In this document: positions 1 through 8,550 of the stretch, piece by piece
Layout: each line of letters begins with the position of its first letter
How positions within the stretch are numbered: position 1 is the first letter of the stretch
Assembly: GCA_946480465.1 (NCBI GenBank)
Contig: CAMLJY010000007.1
Location: 62,001 to 126,000 of the forward strand
Direction: 5' to 3'
Source of the DNA: an uncultured Burkholderiales bacterium
GTDB lineage: Bacteria; Pseudomonadota; Gammaproteobacteria; Burkholderiales; Burkholderiaceae
Length of the DNA stretch: 64,000 nucleotides
Translations under genes and position numbers: made by a program
Notes under the pieces: model-generated
The model's input: only the letters and a program-made list of their open reading frames with translations
Told to the model about the DNA's origin: nothing
Databases searched by the model: none

Positions 1-1
1 C

Positions 2-460
2 CTGCTCGCCAGCCACGCCACGCCGGCGCGCATGCTGGAGCCGGTGGAGGTCAAGGGCGTGGGGCGGATCGGTACCACCGGTGTCGATGAATGGGCCGGC
101 GCCATGCTGCGATTCGAGAACGGGGTCGTGGCCACGCTCTCGGTGTCGCTGGCCGCGCAGCAGGACAACGTTCTGCGCGTCTTCGGCAGCCGGGGCCGGC
201 TGGAGGTGGATGACTTCTGGTTCGGCACCGGCCGCCTCGGCGGAACGAAGCAGATCAGGATCATCGACAACCAGGGTCGCCTGGCGGCGGAAACCATCGA
301 GGATGCACGCAACGTCTACACCGTCCAGTTCGATGCGCTGAACCGGAGCATCCTGTCCGGTGCGCGCGAGCTGGAGTACCCCGGCATGAACGCGCGGGAC
401 ACGGTCGCCAACATGGCGGTCCTGGACCGGTGGCTGGTGGAGATCGGATACCGGCCATAG
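2..460 (+). CDS. Gfo/Idh/MocA family oxidoreductase, C-terminal part (5' end outside window)
   Basis: The reading frame is already open at the window edge, so this is the last 152 or so codons of a longer gene; the methionine at 32 is internal. The visible part matches the C-terminal alpha/beta domain of Gfo/Idh/MocA NAD(P)-dependent dehydrogenases: a strand-rich stretch around DEWAGAMLRFENG, then an SRGRLEV segment and a helical tail with F-A-LNRSI. The Rossmann nucleotide-binding domain would lie upstream. The family oxidises or reduces sugars, inositols and some aromatic or dihydrodiol substrates (known for the family). The substrate cannot be read here. It ends 116 bp before the next gene on the same strand. 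Confidence 0.75.
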   Translation: MLASHATPARMLEPVEVKGVGRIGTTGVDEWAGAMLRFENGVVATLSVSLAAQQDNVLRVFGSRGRLEVDDFWFGTGRLGGTKQIRIIDNQGRLAAETIEDARNVYTVQFDALNRSILSGARELEYPGMNARDTVANMAVLDRWLVEIGYRP

Positions 461-576
461 CGTCGCGCAGGCCGATTCAGCAGCGTGATGGGGGCCATCA
501 CGGCCACTTGTTGGCTGGGTGTGCGGGGGCTGCTTACATTGCGTCGATGACTTTTCGAACGCACTGAACGCACTGA

Positions 577-2226
577 ATGCCCATGCACACCCCGATGATC
601 TATGAACGCAACGTTGCCATTCCCGTGCGGGACGGCACGGTGCTGCGCGCCAACCTGTACCGCCCGGTCGAGGGTGGTCCGCACCCCGTCATCATGTCTA
701 TGGGGCCGTATGGCAAGGACCGGCACCTGGCCGACCGCGCGCCCGAGCTGGCGCGCGCATTGGGCGGCGGCCCGTTCGTGAATTGGGAAACGGCCGATCC
801 GGAGTGGTGGGTGCCGCAGGGCTATGCGGTGCTGCGCATCGACAGCCGCGGCTCGGGCGAATCGCCGGGCTTCCTGGCGCCCTTCACGCCGCAGATCGCG
901 CGGGACTTTCACGACGCGATCGAATGGGGCGGCACGCAGCCCTGGTCCACGGGCAAGGTGGGCACGCTGGGTGTGTCGTACTACGGTGCCACGCAGTGGG
1001 CCGCGGCGGCACTGAAGCCGCCGCACCTGGCGGCGATGATCCCGTGGGAAGCCTTTGCGGACACCTACCGCGACCTGTACCGCCACGGCGGCATCCTGAG
1101 CAACAGGTTCATCGAATGGTGGTGGCCGAACACGCTGCTGAACGTGCAGCACGGCCTGGGTTCGCTGGGTGCTGAGGAACTGCGCGCCAACCGGTCCGAC
1201 CCCATCGACGACCTGCGCGCGCACCCGCTGGCCGGCGAGTTCTATACCCGCTGGCTGCCCGACCTCGCGGCCATCGAGGTGCCGTTCCTGTCGGTGGGCA
1301 ACGTCGGCAACATCGGCCTGCACCTGCGCGGCAATGTCGAAGCCTTCTGCCGCGCGTCGTCCCCGCACAAGTGGCTGCGCCTGATCACCGGCGACCACGT
1401 GCTGCCGGCCTATGCGCCGGAGGCGCTGGCGCTGCAGCTGAAGTTCTTCGACCACTTCCTGAAGGGCAAGGACAACGGCTGGCAGCAGGAGCCGCGCGTG
1501 CAGGTGGCCTTGCGCGGCAGCGCGGGCATCACGCAGCATGCGTCGCCCACCTGGCCGCTGGAAGGCACGCAGTGGACGCGGCTGCACCTGGACGCCGGGC
1601 GCGGAGCGCTGGCGCGTGAAGCACCCGTCGAAACCGGGGCGCTGAGCTACGCCGCGCAGGGACCGGCGGTGGCCTTCCGCAGTGCGCCGTTCGAAGAGCG
1701 CACGGTGGTGGCCGGCCCGGTGGCGCTGCGGCTGTGGGCGGCTTCGTCGCTGGACGACATGGACGTGTTCGTGCGCATCCGCAAGATCGACGCGCAAGGC
1801 CTGGACCTGGTCGGCATCGGCCCGGCCGGCGGCCCCATCGCGCTGGCGCTGGGCTGGCTGCGCGCCTCGCAGCGCAAGCTCGATGCGGCGCGCAGCCTGC
1901 CGCACCGTCCGTTCCACACGCACGACGAGCGCCAGCCGCTGGTGCCTGGCGAGGCCGTGCCGCTGGACATCGAGGTCTGGCCCACCAGCATCGTCTTCGA
2001 GCCGGGCAGCCGCCTGGTGCTGGAGATCGCCGGCCACGACTACGAGAAGGGCGGCCCGCTGGGCCATGGCGCCGCCACGGCGGACGCGAAGCCCGTGCCC
2101 TTCATCCACTTCCTGCACGACGATGCGGTGGACCGGACGGACGAGCACTTTGGCGGCCAGCACACGCTGCACACGGGCAGTGGGCGGGAATCGTTCCTGC
2201 TGCTGCCGGTGGTGGCGGGAGCCTGA
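577..2226 (+). CDS. CocE/NonD family alpha/beta hydrolase (X-Pro dipeptidyl-peptidase S15-like)
   Basis: A 549-residue protein with no signal peptide, so probably cytoplasmic. The N-terminal alpha/beta-hydrolase fold contains a conserved GPYGKDRH segment near residue 43, DSRGSGESPG near 89-98 and the nucleophile elbow GVSYYG with Ser134. The last 200 residues form the jelly-roll domain typical of CocE and S15 enzymes. Members hydrolyse esters or amides such as cocaine and glutaryl-7-ACA. The usual acid loop (W-x-D) is replaced here by GNVGNIGLHLRG, a change I associate with a subfamily, so the catalytic acid is uncertain. The start at 577 is the first ATG in frame, with another ATG two codons later. 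It is convergent with the Bug receptor gene. A role in releasing an aromatic acid from an ester is inferred from context only. Confidence 0.8.
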   Translation: MPMHTPMIYERNVAIPVRDGTVLRANLYRPVEGGPHPVIMSMGPYGKDRHLADRAPELARALGGGPFVNWETADPEWWVPQGYAVLRIDSRGSGESPGFLAPFTPQIARDFHDAIEWGGTQPWSTGKVGTLGVSYYGATQWAAAALKPPHLAAMIPWEAFADTYRDLYRHGGILSNRFIEWWWPNTLLNVQHGLGSLGAEELRANRSDPIDDLRAHPLAGEFYTRWLPDLAAIEVPFLSVGNVGNIGLHLRGNVEAFCRASSPHKWLRLITGDHVLPAYAPEALALQLKFFDHFLKGKDNGWQQEPRVQVALRGSAGITQHASPTWPLEGTQWTRLHLDAGRGALAREAPVETGALSYAAQGPAVAFRSAPFEERTVVAGPVALRLWAASSLDDMDVFVRIRKIDAQGLDLVGIGPAGGPIALALGWLRASQRKLDAARSLPHRPFHTHDERQPLVPGEAVPLDIEVWPTSIVFEPGSRLVLEIAGHDYEKGGPLGHGAATADAKPVPFIHFLHDDAVDRTDEHFGGQHTLHTGSGRESFLLLPVVAGA

Positions 2227-2271
2227 TGCGCGGCCTCCGGCAAGAAGCTCAACCTGGCCTGGAAGTAGCCG

Positions 2272-2318
2272 GGCGGCGCGGTGGATCACACTGCCAGGAC
2301 GGCGCGCCCCGCGCCGCC
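2272..2318. terminator. Possible bidirectional terminator hairpin between convergent genes
   Basis: The 10-bp arms GGCGGCGCGG (2272-2281) and CCGCGCCGCC (2309-2318) are perfect complements around a 27-base loop. They lie between the stop codons of two convergent genes. No T-run follows on either strand, so this may be only a stable hairpin. Confidence 0.3.
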
Positions 2319-2326
2319 TGACCCGC

Positions 2327-3334
2327 TCAGCTGTCCGCCGTGAACCCGATCGCCTTCACCACCGGTCCCCACTTCGCGTGCTGGGCCTTCATGCTGGCCT
2401 GTAGCGCCTGCGCGGTGGTCCAGCTGGGCTCCAGGCATTTCTCGTGCATGGCCTTGGCCACCGCGGGATTGGCCAGCGCAGCCTGCAGCGCCTTGCTCAG
2501 CCGCGCCACCTGGGGCGCGGGCGTGGCGGCGTGCAGGAAGAAGGCCCACCAGTCGTCGGTGACGATGTCGGGGTAGCCCTGCTCGACGAACGTGGGCACG
2601 GCGGGCGCGAAATGACTGCGCTTCGTTCCGGTGATGGCCAGCAGGCGGCAGCGCCTGCTCTTGTCGACGAAGGGCATGAAGTCACCCAGCGGCGCGCAGG
2701 CGGCCGACACCTGGCCGCCCAGCATGTCGGTGATGGCCGGCATGGTGCCGCGGTAGGCCACCGGCACCAGGTCCACCTTGGCCTGGCGGCCCGCCGTCAC
2801 GCCGATGAAGTGCGGTGTCGACCCCAATGCCGGCGTGCCGAACTGCGCATTGCCGGCATCGGCCTTGCACCAGGCCATGAACTCGGGAATCGTCTGCACG
2901 CCGGCCGGCACGCGCGGGCCCACCGCGAAGGCCAGGTCGTAGGTGGCGCCCATGGACACCGGCACGAAATCGGCCACCGGGTCGTAGGGCAGCTTCTTGT
3001 AGGTGTGCGGGTAGATCGCCATCATCGGCGAGGGCGTCAGCAGGATGGTGGCGCCGTCCGGTGCCGCGGCCTTGGTGCCGGTGATTGCCAGCTGGCCCGA
3101 GGCGCCGGTGCGGTTCTCGACCATCAGTGTCTGCGCATACAGGCCTTTCAGCGCCTCGGCCATCGTGCGGGCGAAGAAGTCGAGCACGCTGCCGGCCGGG
3201 GAGCCCAGCAGGATGCGGGCGCTGGGCAGGTCGGCCTGCGAGAAAGCCAGGCCGGGCGCCAGGGCGCCGGGCAGCGCGGCCGCGGTGGCCTGCTGCAGCA
3301 GCCGGCGCCGGGTGAGGGATTCGGTGGGGTGCAC
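2327..3334 (-). CDS. Tripartite tricarboxylate transporter substrate-binding protein (Bug/TctC family)
   Basis: A 335-residue periplasmic solute receptor. The N-terminus has a twin-arginine-like motif (TRRRLLQQ, residues 8-15), a hydrophobic alanine-rich core and a likely cleavage site near AFS-QA, residues 31-33. The mature protein shows Bug landmarks: the G-x-x-D-F-F-A-R loop, NRTGASGQLA near residue 74, LLTPSPM, YDP-DF-PVS and the late G-x-P-D-I-V segment. Bug proteins bind carboxylates such as citrate, phthalate or nicotinate, usually without a linked TctAB permease, and no permease is seen here. It is divergent from a LysR gene, with a 168-bp intergenic region that probably holds the shared control site. 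The ligand is unknown; an aromatic or other carboxylate is inferred from context. Confidence 0.88.
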   Translation of the reverse strand: MHPTESLTRRRLLQQATAAALPGALAPGLAFSQADLPSARILLGSPAGSVLDFFARTMAEALKGLYAQTLMVENRTGASGQLAITGTKAAAPDGATILLTPSPMMAIYPHTYKKLPYDPVADFVPVSMGATYDLAFAVGPRVPAGVQTIPEFMAWCKADAGNAQFGTPALGSTPHFIGVTAGRQAKVDLVPVAYRGTMPAITDMLGGQVSAACAPLGDFMPFVDKSRRCRLLAITGTKRSHFAPAVPTFVEQGYPDIVTDDWWAFFLHAATPAPQVARLSKALQAALANPAVAKAMHEKCLEPSWTTAQALQASMKAQHAKWGPVVKAIGFTADS

Positions 3335-3422
3335 GGTGCCTTGTCTCCGGTGTCGTGGTGCGTCGCTGCCGTCCCAGAGCGGCAGGTGTGCGGGTCGATG
3401 CTACGACCGCCGGAACCGGCGC

Positions 3423-3443
3423 CGCATTGAGCTTCGTGATGCG
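3423..3443. promoter_or_regulatory. Candidate LysR-type operator between Bug receptor and LysR genes
   Basis: CGCAT (3423-3427) and ATGCG (3439-3443) form a perfect inverted repeat with an 11-base spacer, so it contains T-N11-A, the core shape of LysR-family boxes. It lies in the divergent intergenic region 60 bp upstream of the LysR start, where such autoregulatory sites normally sit. Function is inferred. Confidence 0.4.
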
Positions 3444-3502
3444 CGGCATTCGCTGCGTTCATTCGACGCGGGCCCCCTGCCGGCGCTACGCTGCCGTGCG
3501 TC

Positions 3503-4426
3503 ATGGACCTCTTATCCGTCGACCTCAACCTGTTCCTGGTGTTCCGCGCCATCCACGCCCAGCGCAGCGTCACCGCGGCGGGGGACCAGCTGTGCATGAC
3601 GCAGTCGGCCGTCAGCTACGCGCTCAAGCGCCTGCGCGAACGCTTCAACGACCCGCTGTTCGTGCGCACGCCCGATGGCATGCAGCCGACGCCCATGGCC
3701 GGGCAGCTGATCGCGCTGGTGGAGCAGGGCATCGGCAGCTTCACGCAGGCGGTGGACCGTGCGCGGCCATTTGACCCCACCACGGCGGAGCGCTGCTTCC
3801 GCCTGGCCATCAACGACCTGGGCCAGATGGTGACCGTGCCGCGCCTGCTGGCGCTGCTGCGCCGCAGTGCCCCCGGCGTGGCGCTGCGGACCTGCCCGGT
3901 GGCTAACTCGCAAGAGGTGCGTCAACTGCTGGAGAGCGGCGAAGCCGAGATCTCGCTGGGCAGCTGGGAGCCGCTGGGCACGGGCTTCCGGCACCAGCGG
4001 GTGTTCGACGCCGACTTCTGCGTGCTGATGAGCCGCCACCACCCCATCGCCTCGGCGCGATTGACCCTGGACGACTACCTGGCGGCCGAGCACATCGCCT
4101 ACCGCCCCAGTGGCCGCAGCGACAACAAGCTGCATGCCGCGCTGGTGCGCGAAGGCCTGCTGCAGCGCCGGCGCGTGGTGCTGCAGGCCGCGCACGCGCT
4201 GGGGCTGGCGGCCATCGTCGCGCAGTCGCAGCTGCTGCTCACGGTGCCCACGCGCCTGGCCCAGGCCCTGGCCGGGCGCGGCGACGACCTGCGCCTGGCC
4301 GCGCTGCCCTTCGAGGTGGAGCCGTTCCCGATCTGGACCCAGTGGCACGATCGCTTCGACGCCGACGGCGGCCACCGCTGGTTCCGGCGCGCGATGTTCG
4401 ACCTGCTCAACGGCGAACTGGGCTGA
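3503..4426 (+). CDS. LysR family transcriptional regulator
   Basis: A 307-residue DNA-binding regulator. Residues 6-65 form the winged helix-turn-helix: DLNLFLVFRAIHAQRSVTAA, then the recognition-helix region MTQSAVSYALKRLRERF and LFVRTPDGMQPT. The remainder is the periplasmic-binding-protein-like effector domain. It resembles the NodD/NahR/LinR branch, which commonly controls aromatic catabolism and responds to an aromatic inducer. It is divergent from the Bug receptor gene and is the natural candidate to regulate it, and possibly the following flavoreductase genes. The start at 3503 gives the standard LysR N-terminus. Confidence 0.9.
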   Translation: MDLLSVDLNLFLVFRAIHAQRSVTAAGDQLCMTQSAVSYALKRLRERFNDPLFVRTPDGMQPTPMAGQLIALVEQGIGSFTQAVDRARPFDPTTAERCFRLAINDLGQMVTVPRLLALLRRSAPGVALRTCPVANSQEVRQLLESGEAEISLGSWEPLGTGFRHQRVFDADFCVLMSRHHPIASARLTLDDYLAAEHIAYRPSGRSDNKLHAALVREGLLQRRRVVLQAAHALGLAAIVAQSQLLLTVPTRLAQALAGRGDDLRLAALPFEVEPFPIWTQWHDRFDADGGHRWFRRAMFDLLNGELG

Positions 4427-4601
4427 ATGGCCCCGGCCGTGGCCCAAGGCGCCTGCTTGTTCCATTCACGCGCCTGCGGCGCCCGCCGGCCGCCATTCAG
4501 CCGCGCGATGGCCCGCATCACCGGATTTTGTTGGTCTGGCCGTGGGCACCTGCCTAGCATGAGCCATCGATGTCCAAGAGCGCTGTCTGCTCCATCCGGC
4601 G

Positions 4602-5372
4602 ATGTCTTCGCTCCCCGATGAATCCGCACGCACGGCCGTGCCCACCCTGCCACCCTGCGGCACCTGGCGCGCGCAGGTGCAGGCAGCGCAGGTGCTGGGC
4701 GGCGGCGTGGTGCAGCTGGTGCTTCAACTGGACGGTGACGCGGCACTGCGTTTCCTGCCCGGACAGCACCTGAAGGTGCGCTGGGGCCGCGCGGAGCCGC
4801 GCCTGCTGGCCATTGCCAATGCGCCGCGCCGCCAGGGCAGCCGCCGCATCGAACTGCACCTGCCGCCCACGGCGCAGCCGGCGGCCGATGCCTGCGGCGC
4901 GGTGCCGCCGGTGCAGGCCGAGGTGCTGCTGGAAGGCCCGCTCGGCCAATTCCATTGGCATGCCGACGGCGACCGGCCGGTGGTGCTGCTGGCGGTGGGC
5001 GCCGGCATCGCGCCGATCAAGTCGATGCTGGAGCATGCGCTGGGCGAGCACCTGCAGCGGCCGCTGCACCTGTACTGGGCCGCGCCGGCGCCCGAGCACT
5101 TCTACCTGCACGCGCAGGCCGCGGCCTGGGCGGAACACAACGACCACGTGTACTACACGCCCGTGCTGCCGCCCGGCGTGCCCGCGCCCGGCTGGCCCGG
5201 GCGCCGCGGCGAACTGCTGGACGTGCTGGCCGAAGACCTGCCCGACCTCGGCGCCTACCGCGTCTACGCCTGCGCCGACGCGGCGCTGCTGCCCGCGCTG
5301 CAGCGCCGCCTGGTGGCGCAAGCCCTGGCCGATCCGGCCGCACTGCACCTCGGCGACGCCTTGCCGCGCTGA
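4602..5372 (+). CDS. Ferredoxin-NADP reductase-type FAD/NAD(P)H oxidoreductase without iron-sulfur domain
   Basis: A 256-residue flavoreductase. Residues 15-110 form the FAD barrel with PGQHLKVRWG and the flavin motif variant PRLLAIANAP (the common form is RxYS). Residues 125-240 form the NAD(P)H domain with VGAGIAPIKSML and a late YACAD segment that contacts nicotinamide. There is no CX4CX2C ferredoxin domain, unlike the related protein at 21647-22678, so electrons must pass to a separate acceptor. It is followed after about 27 bp by a membrane protein and then a small membrane protein, suggesting that these three genes work together. The electron acceptor is unknown. The start at 4602 follows a 175-bp gap after the LysR gene; an upstream alternative is not excluded. 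Confidence 0.75.
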   Translation: MSSLPDESARTAVPTLPPCGTWRAQVQAAQVLGGGVVQLVLQLDGDAALRFLPGQHLKVRWGRAEPRLLAIANAPRRQGSRRIELHLPPTAQPAADACGAVPPVQAEVLLEGPLGQFHWHADGDRPVVLLAVGAGIAPIKSMLEHALGEHLQRPLHLYWAAPAPEHFYLHAQAAAWAEHNDHVYYTPVLPPGVPAPGWPGRRGELLDVLAEDLPDLGAYRVYACADAALLPALQRRLVAQALADPAALHLGDALPR

Positions 5373-5399
5373 CCCTTCACTCCATCCCTTTTGCTTCCC

Positions 5400-6092
5400 A
5401 TGGTTTCCACACTCATCAAGCTGCCCCTCATCGCCACCGTCCTGCTCGGCGTGGCCTGGCTGCTCGGCCACCTGGTGCCTTCGTACACGGTGCTGAAGCT
5501 GCTGCATGCCTTCGCCTTCGTCACGCTGGGCTCGGGCCTGATCGGCGTGATGGTGTCCGACCTGCGCGCGCGCATGGCGAAAAGCTTCGTGCTGCTCGTC
5601 GATTCGATCGAGGCGATGCTCTTCTTCTACCAGCGCCTCGTGGTGCCCGGCTCGCTGCTGATCCTGTTGAGCGGCTTTTCGATGATCTTCGGCTACCACG
5701 GCTGGTCGGCACTGCAGACGCCATGGCTGGCCGGAATGATGGTGCTGTTCGTCTTCGAGTTCTTCGAAGGCCACCTGATCATGAAGATCCACTACATCAA
5801 GCTGAAGGCAGCGGTGGACGATGCGCGCAGCGCCGGCCGGCCGGTGCCCGAGCTGGAATCCGAATTGCGCGCGCGGCTGACCGTGGCCACGCATTTCCTG
5901 GACGTGCCCAACTTCCTGCTGATCGTCACGCTGGGCATCGTGCGGCCGTCCGACTGGACGCTCTTTTCGGTGGGTATCACGCTCGTCATCGCCATCACCG
6001 CATGGATGACCATCGTGGTGCCGCGCAAGTACCCGTGGCTGGCGATGGGCCCCGCGGCCGCCGCGCGGCTGGAGCCGGCGCGTGCCACCTGA
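5400..6092 (+). CDS. DUF2269-like integral membrane protein
   Basis: A 230-residue protein with about five hydrophobic segments: near residues 4-22, 28-46, 75-95, 105-125 and 178-205. The pattern LKLLHAFAFVTLGSGLIG followed by YQRLVVPGSLLILLSGF resembles the DUF2269 family of predicted inner-membrane proteins, whose function is unknown. A TTG at 5391 would add three residues, but the ATG at 5400 is preferred. It lies directly behind the soluble flavoreductase and overlaps the next small gene by 11 bp, which supports one transcript. A role as membrane partner or quinone contact for that reductase is inference only. Confidence 0.6.
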   Translation: MVSTLIKLPLIATVLLGVAWLLGHLVPSYTVLKLLHAFAFVTLGSGLIGVMVSDLRARMAKSFVLLVDSIEAMLFFYQRLVVPGSLLILLSGFSMIFGYHGWSALQTPWLAGMMVLFVFEFFEGHLIMKIHYIKLKAAVDDARSAGRPVPELESELRARLTVATHFLDVPNFLLIVTLGIVRPSDWTLFSVGITLVIAITAWMTIVVPRKYPWLAMGPAAAARLEPARAT

Positions 6093-6282
6093 TCGCGCGG
6101 CGCGCGGGCGCGAGCCGCCGCCCGAGGCCCATGGCCCCGAAGGCTGGCGCGGCCGTGCGCCCTGGGTGCTGGGCGGGGCGGTGCTGCTGTGCCTTGCGCT
6201 GGCCTTGCAGGACCACGCGCCCTGGGCTGCCAACCTGTTGATTCCCGCCGGTGCGTGGTGCGTGCTGCGCGGGCTGACCTGA
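6082..6282 (+). CDS. Small two-helix membrane protein, unknown function
   Basis: A 66-residue frame starting with GTG at 6082, overlapping the upstream stop by 11 bp and preceded by GGAG at 6071-6074 with good spacing. The first 27 residues are charged and proline-rich. Two hydrophobic stretches follow (PWVLGGAVLLCLALALQ and AANLLIPAGAWCVL). The overlap and the ribosome-binding site suggest translational coupling to the membrane protein gene. I recognise no family. Codon usage matches the neighbours, but because the frame is short it could be fortuitous. Confidence 0.45.
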   Translation: MPPDRAARGREPPPEAHGPEGWRGRAPWVLGGAVLLCLALALQDHAPWAANLLIPAGAWCVLRGLT

Positions 6283-6319
6283 ATTGAACGACTGACCCAT
6301 CGCCGGGAGGCAAGAGCGA

Positions 6320-7288
6320 ATGAAACTGGTGACCATCGACCGCGGCGCCCGCGGACAGGCCGGCGCGCTGCTGCCGCACGGCGAACTGCTGGACTTCTCG
6401 CGCGCTGCCCGGCCCGGCACCGTGGAGGCCTGGCTGCCCGCCGGCGTGCGTGCGCTGCTGGAGGCCGGACCGGAAGGCCTGGATGTGGCGCGCCGCATCG
6501 TCGATCGCGTGAACGCGCTGGACGAGGCCGGCCGCGAGGCGCTACGTGACTGCGGTGCACTGCTGCCCGCCGCCACGCCGCTGCTGGCCCCGGTGCCCGA
6601 CCCGCGCCTGGTGCTGGCCGCGGGGCTGGCCTACAAGTCGCACCTGGCGGAGATGTCGGGCACGCCGCAGCCACCGCACCCCACGGCCTTCATGAAGTCG
6701 CCGCACTCGGTCACCGCGCCCGAACGCACGGTGGTCCTGCCGCCGGGCGCCGACGAGATGGTGGATTACGAAGGCGAACTGGCGCTGGTCTTCGGCCGGC
6801 GCTGCCATGCGCTGGATCCGCGCGAGGCGCTGGCCTGCGTCGCAGGCGTCACGGTGGCGAACGACATCTCGGCGCGGGACTGGGTGCGCAGCGTGTGGGA
6901 GGCCACGGCGCCGTGGGAAGCGCGTCGCACCTGGGAAGTGAACATCATGGGCAAGCAGTTTCCCGGCTTCACGCCCATGGGGCCCTGCCTGCTGACGATG
7001 GACGAGGTGGCCGACGTGAAGGCATTGCGCCTGACCACCCGCGTGAATGGGGAGGTGCTGCAATCGGCGGACGTGGGCGACCTGATCTTTGAATTGGGCG
7101 ATACCGTGTCCTACCTGTCGCGCTGGCATGAGTTCCTGCCGGGCGACGTGCTGCTCACCGGCACGCCGGCGGGGGTGGGTGCCGGGCGCAAGCCGCAGCG
7201 CTTCATGCGGGACGGCGATGTCGTCGAGGTGGAGATCGGCGGCATTGGCGTCCTGCGCAACCGGATGCGGCGCCACGCCGCCGCATAG
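6320..7288 (+). CDS. Fumarylacetoacetate hydrolase (FAH) family protein
   Basis: A 322-residue protein with a clear ribosome-binding site (GGGAGG at 6304-6309). The C-terminal two thirds carry the FAH fold: GLAYKSHLAEM near residue 97, FMKSPHSVTAP, the metal-binding E-x-E in DYEGELALVFG near residue 150, GVTVANDISARDW near 178 and the closing motif LTGTPAGVG near residue 280. The family hydrolyses C-C bonds in acylpyruvates or decarboxylates/isomerises ring-cleavage products (for example HpcE), using Mg2+ or Mn2+. The second FAH-family gene of the window is at 23234-24130. Its step in this pathway is unknown. Confidence 0.88.
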   Translation: MKLVTIDRGARGQAGALLPHGELLDFSRAARPGTVEAWLPAGVRALLEAGPEGLDVARRIVDRVNALDEAGREALRDCGALLPAATPLLAPVPDPRLVLAAGLAYKSHLAEMSGTPQPPHPTAFMKSPHSVTAPERTVVLPPGADEMVDYEGELALVFGRRCHALDPREALACVAGVTVANDISARDWVRSVWEATAPWEARRTWEVNIMGKQFPGFTPMGPCLLTMDEVADVKALRLTTRVNGEVLQSADVGDLIFELGDTVSYLSRWHEFLPGDVLLTGTPAGVGAGRKPQRFMRDGDVVEVEIGGIGVLRNRMRRHAAA

Positions 7289-7353
7289 CCGGGCCTCTCC
7301 CCGGCCACGTGGCAGCCGGCCGCGCAGGCCATTTGCGGAATGGATGAAGCGAA

Positions 7354-7377
7354 TCACGATCGTCCATTGGACCGTGA
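7354..7377. promoter_or_regulatory. Compound inverted repeat upstream of porin gene
   Basis: TCACG (7354-7358) pairs with CGTGA (7373-7377), and inside it GTCCA (7362-7366) pairs with TGGAC (7368-7372) around one base. It sits about 90 bp before the porin start in a 179-bp intergenic region. It may be an operator or a 5' mRNA hairpin; function is inferred. Confidence 0.35.
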
Positions 7378-7467
7378 ATGCCGCACTCCCTACCATCGTT
7401 TCAAAATGAAATGGCGTCCCAGGGAATGGCGCCAAAGACCATTCGAGACCACCACGGAGACAAGTCA

Positions 7468-8538
7468 GTGAAGTCCATCATTGCCCTGGCCGCCATTGCG
7501 GCCGCCGCCTCGGCCCACGCCCAGTCCAACGTCACCATCACCGGCTACGCCGACGCTTCCATCCTGCTGGAAAGCGGCGGCCCCGCCGGTTCGGTGCACA
7601 AGCTGGGCAGCGGCGGCTCCGGCCCCACGCGCCTGATCTTCCGCGGCACCGAAGACATGGGCGGCGGACTCTCGGCGCAATTCCACCTGGAAAGCGGCGT
7701 GCTGTTCGACACCGGCGGTTCGCTGCAGCAGAACTTCTGGGGCCGCCAGACCTACGTCGGTCTGCAGTCCTCGTCCGCCGGCCTGCTGCGCGCCGGCCTG
7801 ATGTACACGCCGCTCTTCACGACGCTGAATGCGGTGGCCGATCCATTCCGCACCGCGTACGCCGGCAGCGCCGGCAACATCTTCATGGCCGGTGCGCCGG
7901 GCGGCCCCAAGAGCGTCGCCTTCCCGAATGCCAGCGCCACCACCGGCACCACCAGCACCGGCGCCATCAGCCGTGCCAACACGCTGCACTACAGCACGCC
8001 CAACTGGGGCGGCTTCGACGCCGAGGCGGCCTACAGCTTCGGCGAACAGGCCGACGACGCCGGCAAGCTGCGCACGCTGGGCCTGGCTGCGGGCTACGCC
8101 AAGGGCGGCTTCACCGTGCGCGGCGCCTGGTCGGACACCCGCAACGCCGCCGGCACCGACCGCGCGCGCAACTGGCTGCTGGCCGCCAACCACGACTTCG
8201 GCGTGGCGCGGGTCTACGCGGCCTACGGCGGCAACAAGGGCTTCACCACGGTGAAGAGCGCGGACATGCTGGTCGGCGTCAGCGTGCCCTTCGGCGTGCA
8301 GCGCGTGGTGTTGAGCTATGCGCGCAAGAACGACAAGTCCGCCGCCAACAACGACGTGGACCAGATCGGCCTGGGCTACATGTACAGCCTGTCCAAGCGC
8401 ACGCACCTGCATGCCTCGGTGGCGCGCATCGACAACACGGTGGCCAACACCTCGCCGGCGTTCTACACGGTGGCTACCCCGGCCGGCCCCGCCAGCGGCA
8501 GCCGCCTGGTGGTGCTGGGCATCGGGCACTTCTTCTGA
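7468..8538 (+). CDS. Gram-negative porin (trimeric outer-membrane porin, OmpC/Omp32-like)
   Basis: A 356-residue outer-membrane channel. I chose the GTG at 7468 because GGAG (7456-7459) lies 8 bases before it and the product then begins with a classic signal peptide (KSIIALAAIAAAASAHA-Q). The first mature residues SNVTITGYADASI are typical of betaproteobacterial porins, as are RLIFRGTEDMGGGLSAQFHLE near residue 50 and the terminal strand ending in phenylalanine (GIGHFF). Twelve bases separate it from a binding-protein gene, so the porin and a Liv-type ABC importer probably form one operon that takes the same solute across both membranes. A paralogue is at 35510-36583. Confidence 0.9.
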   Translation: MKSIIALAAIAAAASAHAQSNVTITGYADASILLESGGPAGSVHKLGSGGSGPTRLIFRGTEDMGGGLSAQFHLESGVLFDTGGSLQQNFWGRQTYVGLQSSSAGLLRAGLMYTPLFTTLNAVADPFRTAYAGSAGNIFMAGAPGGPKSVAFPNASATTGTTSTGAISRANTLHYSTPNWGGFDAEAAYSFGEQADDAGKLRTLGLAAGYAKGGFTVRGAWSDTRNAAGTDRARNWLLAANHDFGVARVYAAYGGNKGFTTVKSADMLVGVSVPFGVQRVVLSYARKNDKSAANNDVDQIGLGYMYSLSKRTHLHASVARIDNTVANTSPAFYTVATPAGPASGSRLVVLGIGHFF

Positions 8539-8550
8539 ACCCGGAGGCAC

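Noticed and set aside
316..2289. 657-codon minus-strand frame opposite the CocE hydrolase gene
   Set aside because: It is Arg/His/Gln-rich with no family motifs and lies antisense to a well-supported gene; it is a by-product of GC-rich codon usage.
4545..4558. GG-N10-GC element resembling a sigma-54 promoter before the flavoreductase gene
   Set aside because: The -12 half (TAGCA) is a poor match and such spaced dinucleotides are expected by chance in GC-rich DNA.
4554..6674. 706-codon minus-strand frame across three plus-strand genes
   Set aside because: Composition is low-complexity and no domain is recognisable; the plus-strand genes have clear motifs.
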